DNA of 64,000 nucleotides, from the NCBI RefSeq assembly GCF_014696355.1, contig NZ_JACJQA010000024.1, forward strand, positions 116,399 to 180,398, read 5' to 3'. Within the stretch, counting starts at the first letter, position 1. Each line of letters opens with the position of its first letter. Below are positions 1 through 8,913 of the stretch, in pieces. A program made the position numbers and the translations under genes. Source of the DNA: Pseudanabaena sp. FACHB-1998. GTDB taxonomy: Bacteria; Cyanobacteriota; Cyanobacteriia; Pseudanabaenales; Pseudanabaenaceae. Under the pieces are notes generated by a model that did no database searches, was not told where the DNA came from, and was given only the letters and a program-made list of their open reading frames with translations.

Positions 1-1035
1 GCTGCGCTGATACTCATGGACGATGGGTAATCGTTCCGTCTGATAACTTGCCAGAGCTTCAGCAATATTGTCACTGGATTTGAGATGTCGCACCAAAGCC
101 AAGCCATCTTCCCATCCTGAAGTCATCCCCCTAGCACGAGTAGAGCTTTTAGCATGAGCCGCATCGCCAATTAACAGAACTCGACCATCATATAACTGTG
201 GCAATGGATCGATATCGTAGGAATAGCGACAGATTATATTTTCTAGAGGAGTTGATGCAATTACCTGTCGAGCATCCTCTGGTAGCTTCGCTAATTCTTG
301 AGCAGGTATTTCTGTGTTCGTTGGATGTAGCGTCTGTTTTTCTATATCGGTTTGTTCGGTTTCAATGAAAAAGCCCCAATGGGTATGGGTTGCATCGATG
401 TGAAAAAAGTTAGCATAGATGCCACGACCGCGCACATAGACAAAAAAGTTTCCTTCGGGACAGAAGCTATCATCTTCCACAATTCCCCGCCAGACGAGAT
501 CCCCTAAATAATTAAGCTCAATATTGCCAACCACAGACGGACGGACTTTTGAGAGAATGCCATCAGCCCCGATAATCAAGTCGCCTTCCCATTGACTGCC
601 ATCTTTAAAATGGGCGATCGCGCTATGAGGAGTCTGGGCGATCGATGACACCTGAGCATTAAAGGTAATGCGATCGCTCGGCAAAGTATCGAGAATGGCT
701 TCTAAAATCGCCTTGCGATGTACCAACATTCCCGGAATCTCTCCTTCCTCATAGGTCACAGATTCAGAATTAATAAATCCACCTTTAAGGTTCCGAAACT
801 CAAACAACTTAACAGGATTACCAGCTTCAATAATTTTTTTAGTGATTTGAGGGTTTCCATCATGGAGAGCTTGCATCCCCGATCGCACGATCAGAATGCC
901 ACAGCCATCGGTACGCACGGCAGGAGATTTCTCAAACAGGCTGACTTCAAATCCCTCTTGAATCAGTAAACTGGCAAGATAAGCCCCTGATGTCCCTGCG
1001 CCGATAATCCCAATCCTGCTATTGCTAGAAACCAT
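1..1035 (-). CDS. FAD-dependent monooxygenase (partial, C-terminus beyond window)
   Basis: A 345-codon reading frame runs off the left edge. It begins MVSSNSRIGIIGAGTSG at an ATG at 1035, so the N-terminus is intact. Three signatures of class A flavoprotein hydroxylases are visible in order: the Rossmann GxGxxG (IGAGTSG) at the start, the mid-protein ADG motif (LIIGADG) and the FAD-ribityl motif LLIGDAAHA near the left edge. The family, which includes UbiH, salicylate hydroxylase and zeaxanthin epoxidase, inserts one oxygen atom using FAD and NAD(P)H. The substrate cannot be read from this fragment. It is divergent from ndhS across about 320 bases and probably cytosolic, as no signal peptide is seen. 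Confidence 0.85.
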   Translation of the reverse strand, partial: MVSSNSRIGIIGAGTSGAYLASLLIQEGFEVSLFEKSPAVRTDGCGILIVRSGMQALHDGNPQITKKIIEAGNPVKLFEFRNLKGGFINSESVTYEEGEIPGMLVHRKAILEAILDTLPSDRITFNAQVSSIAQTPHSAIAHFKDGSQWEGDLIIGADGILSKVRPSVVGNIELNYLGDLVWRGIVEDDSFCPEGNFFVYVRGRGIYANFFHIDATHTHWGFFIETEQTDIEKQTLHPTNTEIPAQELAKLPEDARQVIASTPLENIICRYSYDIDPLPQLYDGRVLLIGDAAHAKSSTRARGMTSGWEDGLALVRHLKSSDNIAEALASYQTERLPIVHEYQRS

Positions 1036-1357
1036 TTATGCCTCTTCAAGTTTGGCTTTCATTTTGGCGTTGCCCTGATCATAATCAATATTTCTTTGTC
1101 TGCAAGTTTTTTGTAACTTATGTAACATTAATTTCTTCCCCGTTAATAATTGAGTATTGCGCGGCAAAGCCCCCCATACTCAATTATTCTAATTTTACTT
1201 TCGCAAATCAATACGAAATCTGTAGCACATGGGTAGTGCGCCCCCGCCTCTGATCTACCTATCCAACTGGTAATCATTGAAAAAAGCAATAGGGGGAGAT
1301 CGTCAAAAGATATAGAATAAACCTAGTCAAAACCACAGCAGGGAGTTTCAAGAAAAT
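1036..1357. other. Intergenic region between divergent genes
   Basis: This stretch of 322 bases separates the monooxygenase and ndhS, which point away from each other, so it should hold both promoters. It is AT-rich. No long hairpin, RNA gene or credible reading frame is seen; a 71-codon frame inside it has no coding character. Confidence 0.5.
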
Positions 1358-1567
1358 ATGCAGCCAATCATTTTTCCGGGTTCAGCAGTGCGGGTTGTAA
1401 ATGAAGGTGACACCTATTACGGATTTCAAGGACAGGTACAGCGTGTAACTGATGGTCGAGTTGCCGTGATTTTTGGTGGTGGGAACTGGGAAAAGATGGT
1501 GTCCTTTCGGGCAAATGAGTTAGAACTGATCGATACAACCGTTAGTTCTAAAGCCAAGAAAAAATAA
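1358..1567 (+). CDS. ndhS: NDH-1 subunit S, ferredoxin-docking SH3-like protein
   Basis: A 69-residue protein with the pattern of cyanobacterial Ndh[11 protein letters not shown], then [17 protein letters not shown] and [10 protein letters not shown]. NdhS is a small SH3-like peripheral subunit on the cytoplasmic arm of the photosynthetic NDH-1 complex, where it helps bind ferredoxin for cyclic electron flow and respiration. The length is that of the family, and the tail is basic (SSKAKKK). The ATG is preceded by a purine-rich AGGGAGTTTCAAGAAA. It stands alone, with a palindromic repeat beginning 26 bases after the stop codon. Confidence 0.9.
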   Translation: MQPIIFPGSAVRVVNEGDTYYGFQGQVQRVTDGRVAVIFGGGNWEKMVSFRANELELIDTTVSSKAKKK

Positions 1568-1592
1568 TGTATCTAAAGGTGCGGCTCGCTCT

Positions 1593-1708
1593 TATAGCTG
1601 TTGCCATTCTTGTTAGGACACAAAACCCAAGAAGCGAGTTGCGGCGCGAAGCGCCGCAACTCGCTTCTTGGGTTTTGATTTGTCCTCCTGCAAGTGACCA
1701 CAGCTATA
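1593..1708. repeat. Family A palindromic element (MITE-like), copy 1
   Basis: The core is a perfect hairpin with 27-base arms (1621-1647 and 1651-1677) and a GAA loop. Imperfect outer inverted repeats begin TATAGCTGTTGCC at the left and end GGTCACAGCTATA-like at the right (read as CCACAGCTATA). The same outer ends recur at 3513-3609, 31538-31645 and 41194-41306 around different core stems. It has no coding capacity. Confidence 0.8.
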
Positions 1709-1741
1709 ACTCAGCATTGCTGATTCTGATCTCTAGAACCT

Positions 1742-1847
1742 TAATATCAATCCCCAAAAGTGTGACGACACTTTTGGAGATTAAAAACCAAACCTAGTAA
1801 GAGTTTTAAGAACACAAAATGGCTACGCTATTTTGTGTTTTGGTATA
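1742..1847. repeat. Family B double-hairpin element, copy 1
   Basis: Two hairpins are joined by a conserved linker. The first pairs CCAAAAGTGT with ACACTTTTGG. The second pairs ACACAAAATGGC with the following GCTATTTTGTGT, with small irregularities. The linker reads AACCTAGTAAGAGTTTT and the element ends TTTTGGTATA. The same architecture occurs at 18910-19015, 56872-56976 and 61807-61920 with different arm sequences. Confidence 0.8.
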
Positions 1848-1947
1848 TAAATCTAAAAAACCTACTATTAGATTTGTACGAGATTCACAATTAGGCGTAT
1901 GCTCAATTGTAGATCTGACTATTGAGCAAGGATATTGTGCGGTTGCT

Positions 1948-2505
1948 GTGACAAATTCACCAACTCCAGATAAAGGAACTAGTAAATCTATAGGCAAACC
2001 ATCGAGTAATTTGCCCTCGGATCATCCTGTGATGACTTTGCTTGTGCGGAGTACAGTTCTGGGTGTAGGGGCGATCGCAGGAATTGTGACTGGCTTAGCG
2101 ATCGCTTTTGTGCGACCAGATTTAGTATGGCAACCCTCCTTTAATTTCTTAAATTACAAAAAGCAGCAATTTACTCTCGCCTCAGATGCGTTGTTTGAAT
2201 CAGATAAAGCAAGCATTCGTCCTGAAAGCTTTCGATTACTGGATGAAGTGGCGGCGCAACTGCCCCTAGAAAAAGGTAAACGCATTAGAATTAATGGACA
2301 TACTGACGTAGCTAGTACTGACAATGCGCTCACCTTGTCCTATTTACGGGCTTCGGCGGTTAAAGAATATTTGGTAAGACTGCGGGGTGAGCAAAGCTAT
2401 TATTGGACGGTGGTGGGCTATGGCGCGACTCGTCCTTTAGCCAGTAGCGCTGGCGATAGTAATAGCAAAGGTAATCGCCGTATCGAGATTTTTGTAGATG
2501 ATTAG
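1948..2505 (+). CDS. OmpA-like domain membrane protein
   Basis: A membrane anchor (TVLGVGAIAGIVTGLAIAF) is followed by a C-terminal OmpA/MotB-type peptidoglycan-binding domain: FESDKASIRPES, INGHTDVAST, LSYLRASAVKEYL, GYGATRP and NRRIEIF. Such proteins tether the envelope to the cell wall. The open frame extends to an ATG at 1819, but that ATG lies inside the second hairpin of a family B repeat and the first ~43 codons look non-coding. The GTG at 1948 is therefore preferred; an ATG at 2032 just before the membrane segment is another option. The gene ends two bases before rnz, suggesting co-transcription. Confidence 0.75.
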   Translation: MTNSPTPDKGTSKSIGKPSSNLPSDHPVMTLLVRSTVLGVGAIAGIVTGLAIAFVRPDLVWQPSFNFLNYKKQQFTLASDALFESDKASIRPESFRLLDEVAAQLPLEKGKRIRINGHTDVASTDNALTLSYLRASAVKEYLVRLRGEQSYYWTVVGYGATRPLASSAGDSNSKGNRRIEIFVDD

Positions 2506-2507
2506 AT

Positions 2508-3443
2508 ATGCAGATCACTTTTCTCGGTACTAGTTCAGGGGTTCCCACTCGCGGACGCAATGTCTCTAGTGTGGCGGTAAGGCTGCCACAACGGGCTGAG
2601 GTTTGGCTGCTGGACTGCGGCGAAGCTACTCAGCATCAATTGCTGCGAAGTGATGTAAAAATTAGCCAAATCACCAAAATTTTTATTACCCATATGCATG
2701 GTGATCACATTTTTGGATTGCCGGGGCTATTGGCAAGTTGTGGGATGGCGGGAAATGTTAGCCATATTGATATTTATGGACCCTCAGGGTTGGGCGAATA
2801 TTTGGATGCTTGTTTACGCTACAGCGAAACGCGGCTTTCCTATTCGATTAAGGTGCATCGGGTCAAAACAGGGATAGTTTGTGAAGATTCAGAATTTTAT
2901 GTGATGGCAGCACCTCTTAAACATAAGGTAACTGCCCATGGTTTTAGATTAGTAGAACGCGATCGCGCAGGTAAGTTTGATGTCGATAAGGCGGTCGCCA
3001 TGAATATTCCCGCAGGGCCGCTTTTTGGCGCACTCAAGCAGGGCAAGATTGTCACTCTTCCTGATGGGCGCAAGATTGATGGAAAGGAATTTTGTGGCGC
3101 ACCGCAGATTGGGCGCAAGATTGCCTACTGCACGGATACGATTTTTTGTGATAGCTCGGTGGAGTTGGCGCAAAATGCCGATGTCTTAATCCATGAGACT
3201 ACCTTTGCCCATCAAGATTCAGATATGGCGTTTCAGCGCCTCCATTCCACTAGCACGATGGCGGCGCAAGTGGCTCTATTGGCAAATGTGAAGCAGTTAA
3301 TCATGACCCATTTCAGTCCAAGGTATGCCCCCGGAAATGCCGTTTTATTGGAAGATCTCGTAAATGAAGCAAGAATGATTTTTGCAAATACCATTCCTGC
3401 CTATGATTTCATGACCTACGAGATTGCTCCGCCACAAAAATAA
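2508..3443 (+). CDS. rnz: Ribonuclease Z (tRNA 3'-endonuclease)
   Basis: The 311-residue metallo-beta-lactamase protein starts MQITFLGTSSGVPTRGRN and carries the zinc motif H62-M-H-G-D-H67, a later AAPLKHKV segment, AYCTDT and a C-terminal MTHFSPRY. These are the RNase Z hallmarks. The enzyme cleaves the 3' trailer of precursor tRNAs in the cytoplasm, making the end to which CCA is added. Its length matches the short bacterial form (ElaC). The ATG lies two bases after the OmpA-like gene, and a strong hairpin follows the stop codon. Confidence 0.95.
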   Translation: MQITFLGTSSGVPTRGRNVSSVAVRLPQRAEVWLLDCGEATQHQLLRSDVKISQITKIFITHMHGDHIFGLPGLLASCGMAGNVSHIDIYGPSGLGEYLDACLRYSETRLSYSIKVHRVKTGIVCEDSEFYVMAAPLKHKVTAHGFRLVERDRAGKFDVDKAVAMNIPAGPLFGALKQGKIVTLPDGRKIDGKEFCGAPQIGRKIAYCTDTIFCDSSVELAQNADVLIHETTFAHQDSDMAFQRLHSTSTMAAQVALLANVKQLIMTHFSPRYAPGNAVLLEDLVNEARMIFANTIPAYDFMTYEIAPPQK

Positions 3444-3448
3444 AAAAC

Positions 3449-3489
3449 AGCTTTTTGATAGTGCGGCTTCGCCGCACTATCAAAAAGCT
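3449..3489 (+). terminator. Hairpin after rnz, likely terminator
   Basis: A perfect 19-base stem (AGCTTTTTGATAGTGCGGC and its complement) with a TTC loop begins six bases after the rnz stop. The stem is long, and only a short T-rich arm follows, so it may instead be another palindromic repeat acting as a transcript end. Confidence 0.55.
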
Positions 3490-3512
3490 AAATTATGACA
3501 ATTTTTGTGATG

Positions 3513-3609
3513 TATAGCTGTGGTCACTTGCCTTACGCCCTCAAAAAGCGAATTGCGGCGCGTCGCGCCGCAACTCGTTTTCTGGTTTTGAAGAATGTCA
3601 ACAGCTATA
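3513..3609. repeat. Family A palindromic element, copy 2
   Basis: The outer ends TATAGCTGTGGTCACTTGC and ACAGCTATA match copy 1 in the opposite orientation. The core stem differs, with TTGCGGCGC and GCGCCGCAA flanking a GTC loop, and the outer stem contains mismatches. It lies between the ends of rnz and the convergent DUF1565 gene. Confidence 0.7.
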
Positions 3610-3654
3610 ATCCCAAATGAAGAAATGGCTAAGCCATTTCTTCATTTGGGATTA
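3608..3654. repeat. Perfect 23-base-arm palindrome
   Basis: The sequence starting TAATCCCAAATGAAGAAATG is followed by its exact complement around a single central A. It sits nine bases beyond the stop of the convergent DUF1565 gene at 3664 and may end both transcripts. Confidence 0.7.
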
Positions 3655-3663
3655 GGCAGGGAT

Positions 3664-5136
3664 TTAGCGAAAGGAAATAATTTCCCCATTAACACCCGAC
3701 TGGGCTAATTTCTGGAGCATGGCATCGGCGGCTGGGCGATCGCTATATGCACCAACCTGCCACAGGATTCGACCGCTACGGGAAAGGCGGAAGGCATCGG
3801 GAATCATGGTTTTGACCTTTTGCGTAATTGCGAAGGAAGTATTTGGCACAACTACCCGATATTGAAATGGTTTGCCAGTTGTCGGATCGAGGGTGACGGG
3901 AGGTAAAGTTGCCACACGCGGAGCCGAGGTATTCGGAATATTATTAGGACTATATTCCCGCTCAATTGTAATCACCATTGGTGATTCTGGTTTTCTTGAC
4001 GAATTAGGAGAAGTGGAAATTACGGGACTTGGTAAGGCTTGACTCGGAGGTTTAGCAGGCACAAACACAGTTTTAGGAGGATTGATCGGCGCTACGGCAA
4101 TAGCTGGAAGAGGGGGCTTGCTTGCCATAATGGGATTATTGCTGGGGGGAACGGAAGCTGTGAGATCGATTAAGCCCGTAACTCGCGATCGGTTGATTTG
4201 ATTACCAACTGCCGAAAGGGGAATCGTGGTGGCATTGTTAATATCGTATTCGCGATTGTTCTTGAAGATATTATTTCCCTGAGAGGAAGTTGTGCCTAAA
4301 TCTGGCTGTGGTGCGCCATTACTGCTAGGCAAAACTACTAAACCATTGCGTTGATTGTCAAAGATGGCATTATTGCGAAGTGTGGGCTGAGCCGTATTAG
4401 AAATAACGATGCCATCGACGTTGCGAGAGATGTTGTTATTAATGAGGACAACCTGTGATTGTTGTCCAATGGACAGACCAAAGCCAGTATTCTCAAATCG
4501 GTTATCACGGATTTCACCTGAGCTAGTTCCCAAAGCTGAGATACCGCTTCCCGTATTGCCTGCGAATAGATTATTGCCGATATAGGCTTTCGCATTGCCC
4601 GTGAGGAAGATGCCGTCATGGGTGCTGCGAACGAAGTTATTGTTGGCAATAACGACATTGCGACTAGACTCTAGCCATAGTCCATAGCCACGGGGATTGC
4701 TATTGGTGATGGTGACACCTTCAATGCGGGAGTCACTAGCAGCAGCGATCGCGATATTTTGGCTCGCAAAGGTCGGACTAACAAAACGCCCACCACCACT
4801 AATTACGACATTACTTCCATTTCCATTGCCGCGTAATACTGCTCCTTTAGGAAGACGAAGGGGAAAATTTTCACCCGTTGCTGCACTATAGTTACCCGCA
4901 GCTAATTGAAAGATAGTTCCTTGCTCTGGATTGGCGGCGATCGCGGCAGAGATGGTGCGAAAGGCTTGGGTTGGTGAGCCAGCACCCACGACATCCGCAC
5001 CTTGTGGGGAGACAAAAACGATCTTTTGTTGGGTGGGTTGAGATTGCGCCCAAGCGATCGCTGGCAAATTGAGCGCAATGACAAAAGCGACGTTAGCTAC
5101 ATTAATTACATTAGTAAGACAGGGAAACTTATTCAT
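3664..5136 (-). CDS. Secreted DUF1565 beta-helix protein with C-terminal SPOR-like region
   Basis: The 490-residue protein has an N-terminal signal peptide (hydrophobic stretch ending PAIAWAQ). A DUF1565-like domain follows (FVSPQGADVVGAGSP, RTISAAIAANP, IFQLAAGNY). Next come parallel beta-helix repeats at about residues 110-310, rich in NN pairs such as IANNNF, IGNNLF, LINNNI and LRNNAIF. A Pro/Ser-rich linker leads to a C-terminal segment resembling a SPOR domain (WQVGAYSDRPAADAMLQKL). The family is common in cyanobacteria and has no assigned reaction; an envelope polysaccharide or peptidoglycan role is only inferred from the folds. Confidence 0.8.
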   Translation of the reverse strand: MNKFPCLTNVINVANVAFVIALNLPAIAWAQSQPTQQKIVFVSPQGADVVGAGSPTQAFRTISAAIAANPEQGTIFQLAAGNYSAATGENFPLRLPKGAVLRGNGNGSNVVISGGGRFVSPTFASQNIAIAAASDSRIEGVTITNSNPRGYGLWLESSRNVVIANNNFVRSTHDGIFLTGNAKAYIGNNLFAGNTGSGISALGTSSGEIRDNRFENTGFGLSIGQQSQVVLINNNISRNVDGIVISNTAQPTLRNNAIFDNQRNGLVVLPSSNGAPQPDLGTTSSQGNNIFKNNREYDINNATTIPLSAVGNQINRSRVTGLIDLTASVPPSNNPIMASKPPLPAIAVAPINPPKTVFVPAKPPSQALPSPVISTSPNSSRKPESPMVITIEREYSPNNIPNTSAPRVATLPPVTLDPTTGKPFQYRVVVPNTSFAITQKVKTMIPDAFRLSRSGRILWQVGAYSDRPAADAMLQKLAQSGVNGEIISFR

Positions 5137-5217
5137 ACCGAGACATCCTCAAGATATCTTGCAAACATGCAATTACAGACTAGCAGTAAGTTGCTTTTGT
5201 TTCTATAGCTATAAACC

Positions 5218-5255
5218 AATTGAGAGGTGCGGCACTTCGCGCCGCAATTCTCAAT
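5218..5255. repeat. Imperfect GC-rich palindrome
   Basis: ATTGAGAGGTGCGGC pairs imperfectly with GCCGCAATTCTCAAT around ACTTCGC. The GCGGCAC/GCGCCGC centre is like other palindromes of the window. It lies between the start of the DUF1565 gene and the end of the adenylate cyclase gene. Confidence 0.5.
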
Positions 5256-5296
5256 GATAAAAATGGCAATGATAAAAATGACACTTTGTGCCGCCT

Positions 5297-8200
5297 TTAT
5301 CTTTTGCGTTCTAGCCAATAGGTTTTCATGGTTCCTTTGCCTTTGACCTCGATCGCCCCCCGTTCTATTAATTCAAATTGATCTTTGAGCAATTCATAGG
5401 TTTCAGAGGTAACTTGGATTTTGCCCACCTCACTGTGGGATTCCATTCTGCTGGCGATATTCACCGTATCACCCCATAAATCATAGATAAATTTCTGTGT
5501 GCCAATTACCCCAGCGATAACAGCACCCGTGTGAATGCCAATGCGAATTTGTAATTTTCGACCTGTTAACTCGCGCAGTTCGTTCACTTTTTGAACCATC
5601 TCTAAAGCCATAGAGGCGATCGCTTCAGCATGGTTCTCATTGGGGAGAGGAATACCACCCGCTACCATATAGGCATCACCGATGGTTTTGATTTTCTCTA
5701 AGCCATAGGTTTCGCTGAGGGTATCAAAATTAGAAAAGATGAGATTGAGAAGATCGACTAAATCCTGTGGTGAAAGTTCCGAAGATATTTTAGTGAAGTT
5801 GACGATATCAGCAAATAGAACGGTGACTGACTCAAAACTATCGGCGATGACTCCGTGAGATTGTTTGAGGCGATCGGCGATTACCTTGGGTAGAATGTTG
5901 AGCAATAATCTTTCCGACTTCTCTTGTTCTGCATAGAGAGCTTCTTCAGCCAGCTTACGCTGAGTAATATCGTCTAGTACGCCTAAAATCCCAATAGTCT
6001 TGCCATCAGCGTCAATTATTGGCAGCTTGCTAATATCTAACCAAATGGATTGACCTAATTTATCAGGATTGACCTTACGCTGAATAATATGCATTTCAGG
6101 AATATTCGATTCCATAATTTGGCGATCGTGATTACGGAACATTTCCGCTAATTGAGAATTATTGATCAAGTCATAATCAGTTTTGCCAACCACACTTTCA
6201 GGGGTTTCTAATTGAGCATACATCGCCCAGTTTTTATTACATCCCCGAAAAATAAGATTGGTATCTTTCCAGAAAATTTGTTGAGGAATACTATCAATAA
6301 TGAGGCGGAGATAGGTTTCCTGCTCTTTGAGAGATTGTTCGGCTTTAGTTCGCGCCGTAATATCTTGAAAGCTCCAGACTCGCCCAATAATTGCATCTCC
6401 TAATCTCTGGGGACGGGAATATCTTTCGATAGTTCGACCATCTTGGAGTTCTAGTAAGTCATAACTCTCCTGTTCGGGATGGCGATAAAATCCATGCGAT
6501 CGCTGCATAAATTCGTGGGGATCGAGCATTTGCTCCGCGAGAAATTCTAATCTTAAGGAATAGTCAGGTATGGTGAGAATCTCGTCTGAGAGAGAAAACA
6601 TATCCATAAATTGCTGGTTATAGCTGGTGATATGCCCAACCCGATCTACGGCTAAAATGCCATCGGCGATCGATTCAAAGGTTGCCCTTTGTAAGCTCAA
6701 GAATTCTTCTAAGGTGGACTCAACGCGCTTACGTTCCGTAATATCCACACCAATGGAGAGAATCTCTAGCAAATTGTCGTTATCATCGACGATGGGGCGA
6801 TTTGACCAAGAAATCCAGACCAATTCGCCATCACTACGCATATTCTGACTCTCCTGAAACATATAGATTTCAGGGTTATGGGCGCTATTTTGTAACCAGT
6901 TGAGTAAGTTCGTACTGGTTGTATCATCATCATCTTTGACAATTGTGCCTCGGATATTTTTGCCGATTACTTCATTTTCATCTAAGAATCCAAAGAAGCT
7001 CAAGCCATATTCATTGATAAATTTAATTGTACCCACGGTATCGCGTCTAAGGATGATGCAATTTGCTGCCTCAACCAAAGTACGGTATTTGATTTCACTA
7101 GTTCTGAGCGCTTCTGTCCGTCGTTCTACACGCTGTTCTAATTCTTCTTTGTTCTGAGCTAGAGCTGTAAAAGAAATTTGTAATTGTTGAGCCATTTGAT
7201 TGAAGGAATCCGCAAGAATCGAGAGTTCGCGAACATTGGCAGTTTCAATTAAATGATAGGGTTGCCCTGTAGCCATATCTGCTGATGCGGAAAGTGTGGC
7301 AAGTTTGTGGGATGCATCGATAAGTTTCTCAACGGGGCTGGCAATCCATTTAGATGTATAAAAGCCTGTGATACTGGCTAAGAGGAAGGCTAAAGCACAT
7401 AAAACCAGCGTATTACGAGTATTAATATCAATGCGATCGCGAAAATCCTGTTCTGATACAGCCACAACTAGCAACCAATCCAGCCCTTGATCGTTGCGTA
7501 ATCTACTTACCTGAATATATTGATTTGCATTTTCCCATTCCATTTGGATCTGTAAATGGTTGGGTAAATTAGCGAAATTAGGATATTGTCGCTGAAGATT
7601 TTGAAAGATCAAACGTAGTAAAGGATTTTGACTTTTGAGCGCATGGATTCGCTCTTGTCCTGTGGAGGTAGAAATATAGGGGACTTCTAAGGTCGAAGTG
7701 GCGACGATATTTCCTGATGGTTCGAGAATGAAGGCTTGTCCTGTTTTGGCAATTTTTAATTTATTTAAAAAATCGCCAATTTGCGAAAGGGGAAGGTCGA
7801 TCGCTAAGACTCCGCGCAAACTTCCCGATTCGCTATAAATTGGCAAGGAAGCCGTAATTCCTAAAATCGGGCGGGCAACAAATAGATAAATCGGACTCCA
7901 AACCGCTTGACGAGCCTTGACTGCCTGCTTGTACCAAGGGCGATCGCGAGGTTCAAAAATATTGACATCAATTTTATTAAGGATTCGCCCCTTTTCGTCT
8001 AGACGATAGATTGTTTTTTGCGGCTGGCTAGGGCTGACGATACCAGCGATCGCGGGCATTGATGTGCGATGCAATAACAGTAAGTTATCTTCTCTACGCT
8101 CAACCCCAATGAATTTCCCTTCAGAATTTGCCCCATAAAAAAAGTATAGATTTTTGGCTTGATGCATCTGTTGCCAAAATAATTTATCTAAACTATCTAA

Positions 8201-8491
8201 ATTCTCTAAAGCTAAATATCCTGCCTTCGCCGCCGCCCCATGAGCCTGAAGAATTTCTAAGGGAGCATCAAAATAACCGCGCACATGGGATTCGATTGTG
8301 TTGGTTACTTCCTGTCCGATTTTGGGCGCGAGTTCTTTGGTGGCTTCATGGCTATTTTGGACTGACAACCACCCTGTAATCCCTACGGCGGCAATCACCT
8401 GTGTGACGACTGGAACTATCAGTAATATCTTGAGAGACAACTGACGGCGATCGCGTTGAGGTTTGTCATCATGGGAAGGAATGGCAGGCAT
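5297..8491 (-). CDS. Membrane sensor adenylate cyclase (Cache-HAMP-PAS-PAS-PAS-cyclase)
   Basis: The 1064-residue protein starts with a membrane segment at about 20-44. An extracytoplasmic Cache-type sensor follows to about 340 (RDRPWYKQAV, PIYSESGSLRGVLAIDL), then a second membrane segment and HAMP region, a coiled coil, three PAS domains at about 465-850 (the first ends with the PAC signature VDITERKR) and a C-terminal class III cyclase from about 885. Both metal aspartates are present (LFADIVNFT and GDAYMVAGG). The Lys (KIKTIGDAY) and Asp (YDLWGDTVN) that select adenine, and the NIASR transition-state residues, are also present, so it should make cAMP. The gene stands alone. Confidence 0.9.
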   Translation of the reverse strand: MPAIPSHDDKPQRDRRQLSLKILLIVPVVTQVIAAVGITGWLSVQNSHEATKELAPKIGQEVTNTIESHVRGYFDAPLEILQAHGAAAKAGYLALENLDSLDKLFWQQMHQAKNLYFFYGANSEGKFIGVERREDNLLLLHRTSMPAIAGIVSPSQPQKTIYRLDEKGRILNKIDVNIFEPRDRPWYKQAVKARQAVWSPIYLFVARPILGITASLPIYSESGSLRGVLAIDLPLSQIGDFLNKLKIAKTGQAFILEPSGNIVATSTLEVPYISTSTGQERIHALKSQNPLLRLIFQNLQRQYPNFANLPNHLQIQMEWENANQYIQVSRLRNDQGLDWLLVVAVSEQDFRDRIDINTRNTLVLCALAFLLASITGFYTSKWIASPVEKLIDASHKLATLSASADMATGQPYHLIETANVRELSILADSFNQMAQQLQISFTALAQNKEELEQRVERRTEALRTSEIKYRTLVEAANCIILRRDTVGTIKFINEYGLSFFGFLDENEVIGKNIRGTIVKDDDDTTSTNLLNWLQNSAHNPEIYMFQESQNMRSDGELVWISWSNRPIVDDNDNLLEILSIGVDITERKRVESTLEEFLSLQRATFESIADGILAVDRVGHITSYNQQFMDMFSLSDEILTIPDYSLRLEFLAEQMLDPHEFMQRSHGFYRHPEQESYDLLELQDGRTIERYSRPQRLGDAIIGRVWSFQDITARTKAEQSLKEQETYLRLIIDSIPQQIFWKDTNLIFRGCNKNWAMYAQLETPESVVGKTDYDLINNSQLAEMFRNHDRQIMESNIPEMHIIQRKVNPDKLGQSIWLDISKLPIIDADGKTIGILGVLDDITQRKLAEEALYAEQEKSERLLLNILPKVIADRLKQSHGVIADSFESVTVLFADIVNFTKISSELSPQDLVDLLNLIFSNFDTLSETYGLEKIKTIGDAYMVAGGIPLPNENHAEAIASMALEMVQKVNELRELTGRKLQIRIGIHTGAVIAGVIGTQKFIYDLWGDTVNIASRMESHSEVGKIQVTSETYELLKDQFELIERGAIEVKGKGTMKTYWLERKR

Positions 8492-8913
8492 ATATCAAGC
8501 TGCACCAAGCTGCATGAAAAATTTAGGTTGTTGGTACTGCCTATCATAAATTGATTACCACTAAAATTTACGTTCCTGCGCTTATTTGCCCATGTCCAGC
8601 TATGTGCATATTCGTAATTTCTTACTATCCAAGAATTAGCTGTGCGGCGCTTCGCGCCGCACAGCTAATTCTTGGATGCCAGAAGATTAAACGTAAACCC
8701 CAAGGGGGTGTGGCGCAGCGTGAGACCCATTCTATTCAGTAGCGAAAATAACAAAACAGGGCAAAATACCAGAAATTTCGGCTTTTAGTATGATCATTTC
8801 ATTAAGACATCTTCCCGAAGACATAAAGTTATTAGTACAATCCAAGATAGCCGTCGTAAAATCCGAATTACGTCCAAGCTAACTTAGCCCTCTAAAATAT
8901 CCCCTTTTTGTCC
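8492..8913. other. Intergenic region upstream of two divergent genes
   Basis: This region of 422 bases between the adenylate cyclase and glutamate synthase genes must hold both promoters. It contains the palindrome at 8627-8677. A short run GGGGGTGTGGCGCAGCGTGAG near 8704 looks like a tRNA 5' half but has no 3' half. No GTA-N8-TAC NtcA site is seen; the nearest match near gltB has ten spacer bases. Confidence 0.5.
8627..8677. repeat. Perfect 24-base-arm palindrome
   Basis: Arms of 24 bases starting ATCCAAGAATTAGCTGTGCG flank a TTC loop. The centre AGCTGTGCGGCGC is shared with the palindrome at 61704-61756, so the two are related copies whose outer arms differ. Confidence 0.75.

Noticed and set aside
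1567..1797. 76-codon plus-strand frame after ndhS
   Set aside because: It runs through the family A palindrome and has no ribosome site or family pattern.
8701..8740. tRNA-like 5' half GGGGGTGTGGCGCAGCGTGAG
   Set aside because: No anticodon stem, T-loop (GTTCGAATC-type) or acceptor 3' strand follows, so it is at most a fragment or coincidence.
8868..8883. Possible NtcA site before gltB (GTA...TAC)
   Set aside because: The spacer is ten bases, not eight, and no correctly spaced -10 box is seen.
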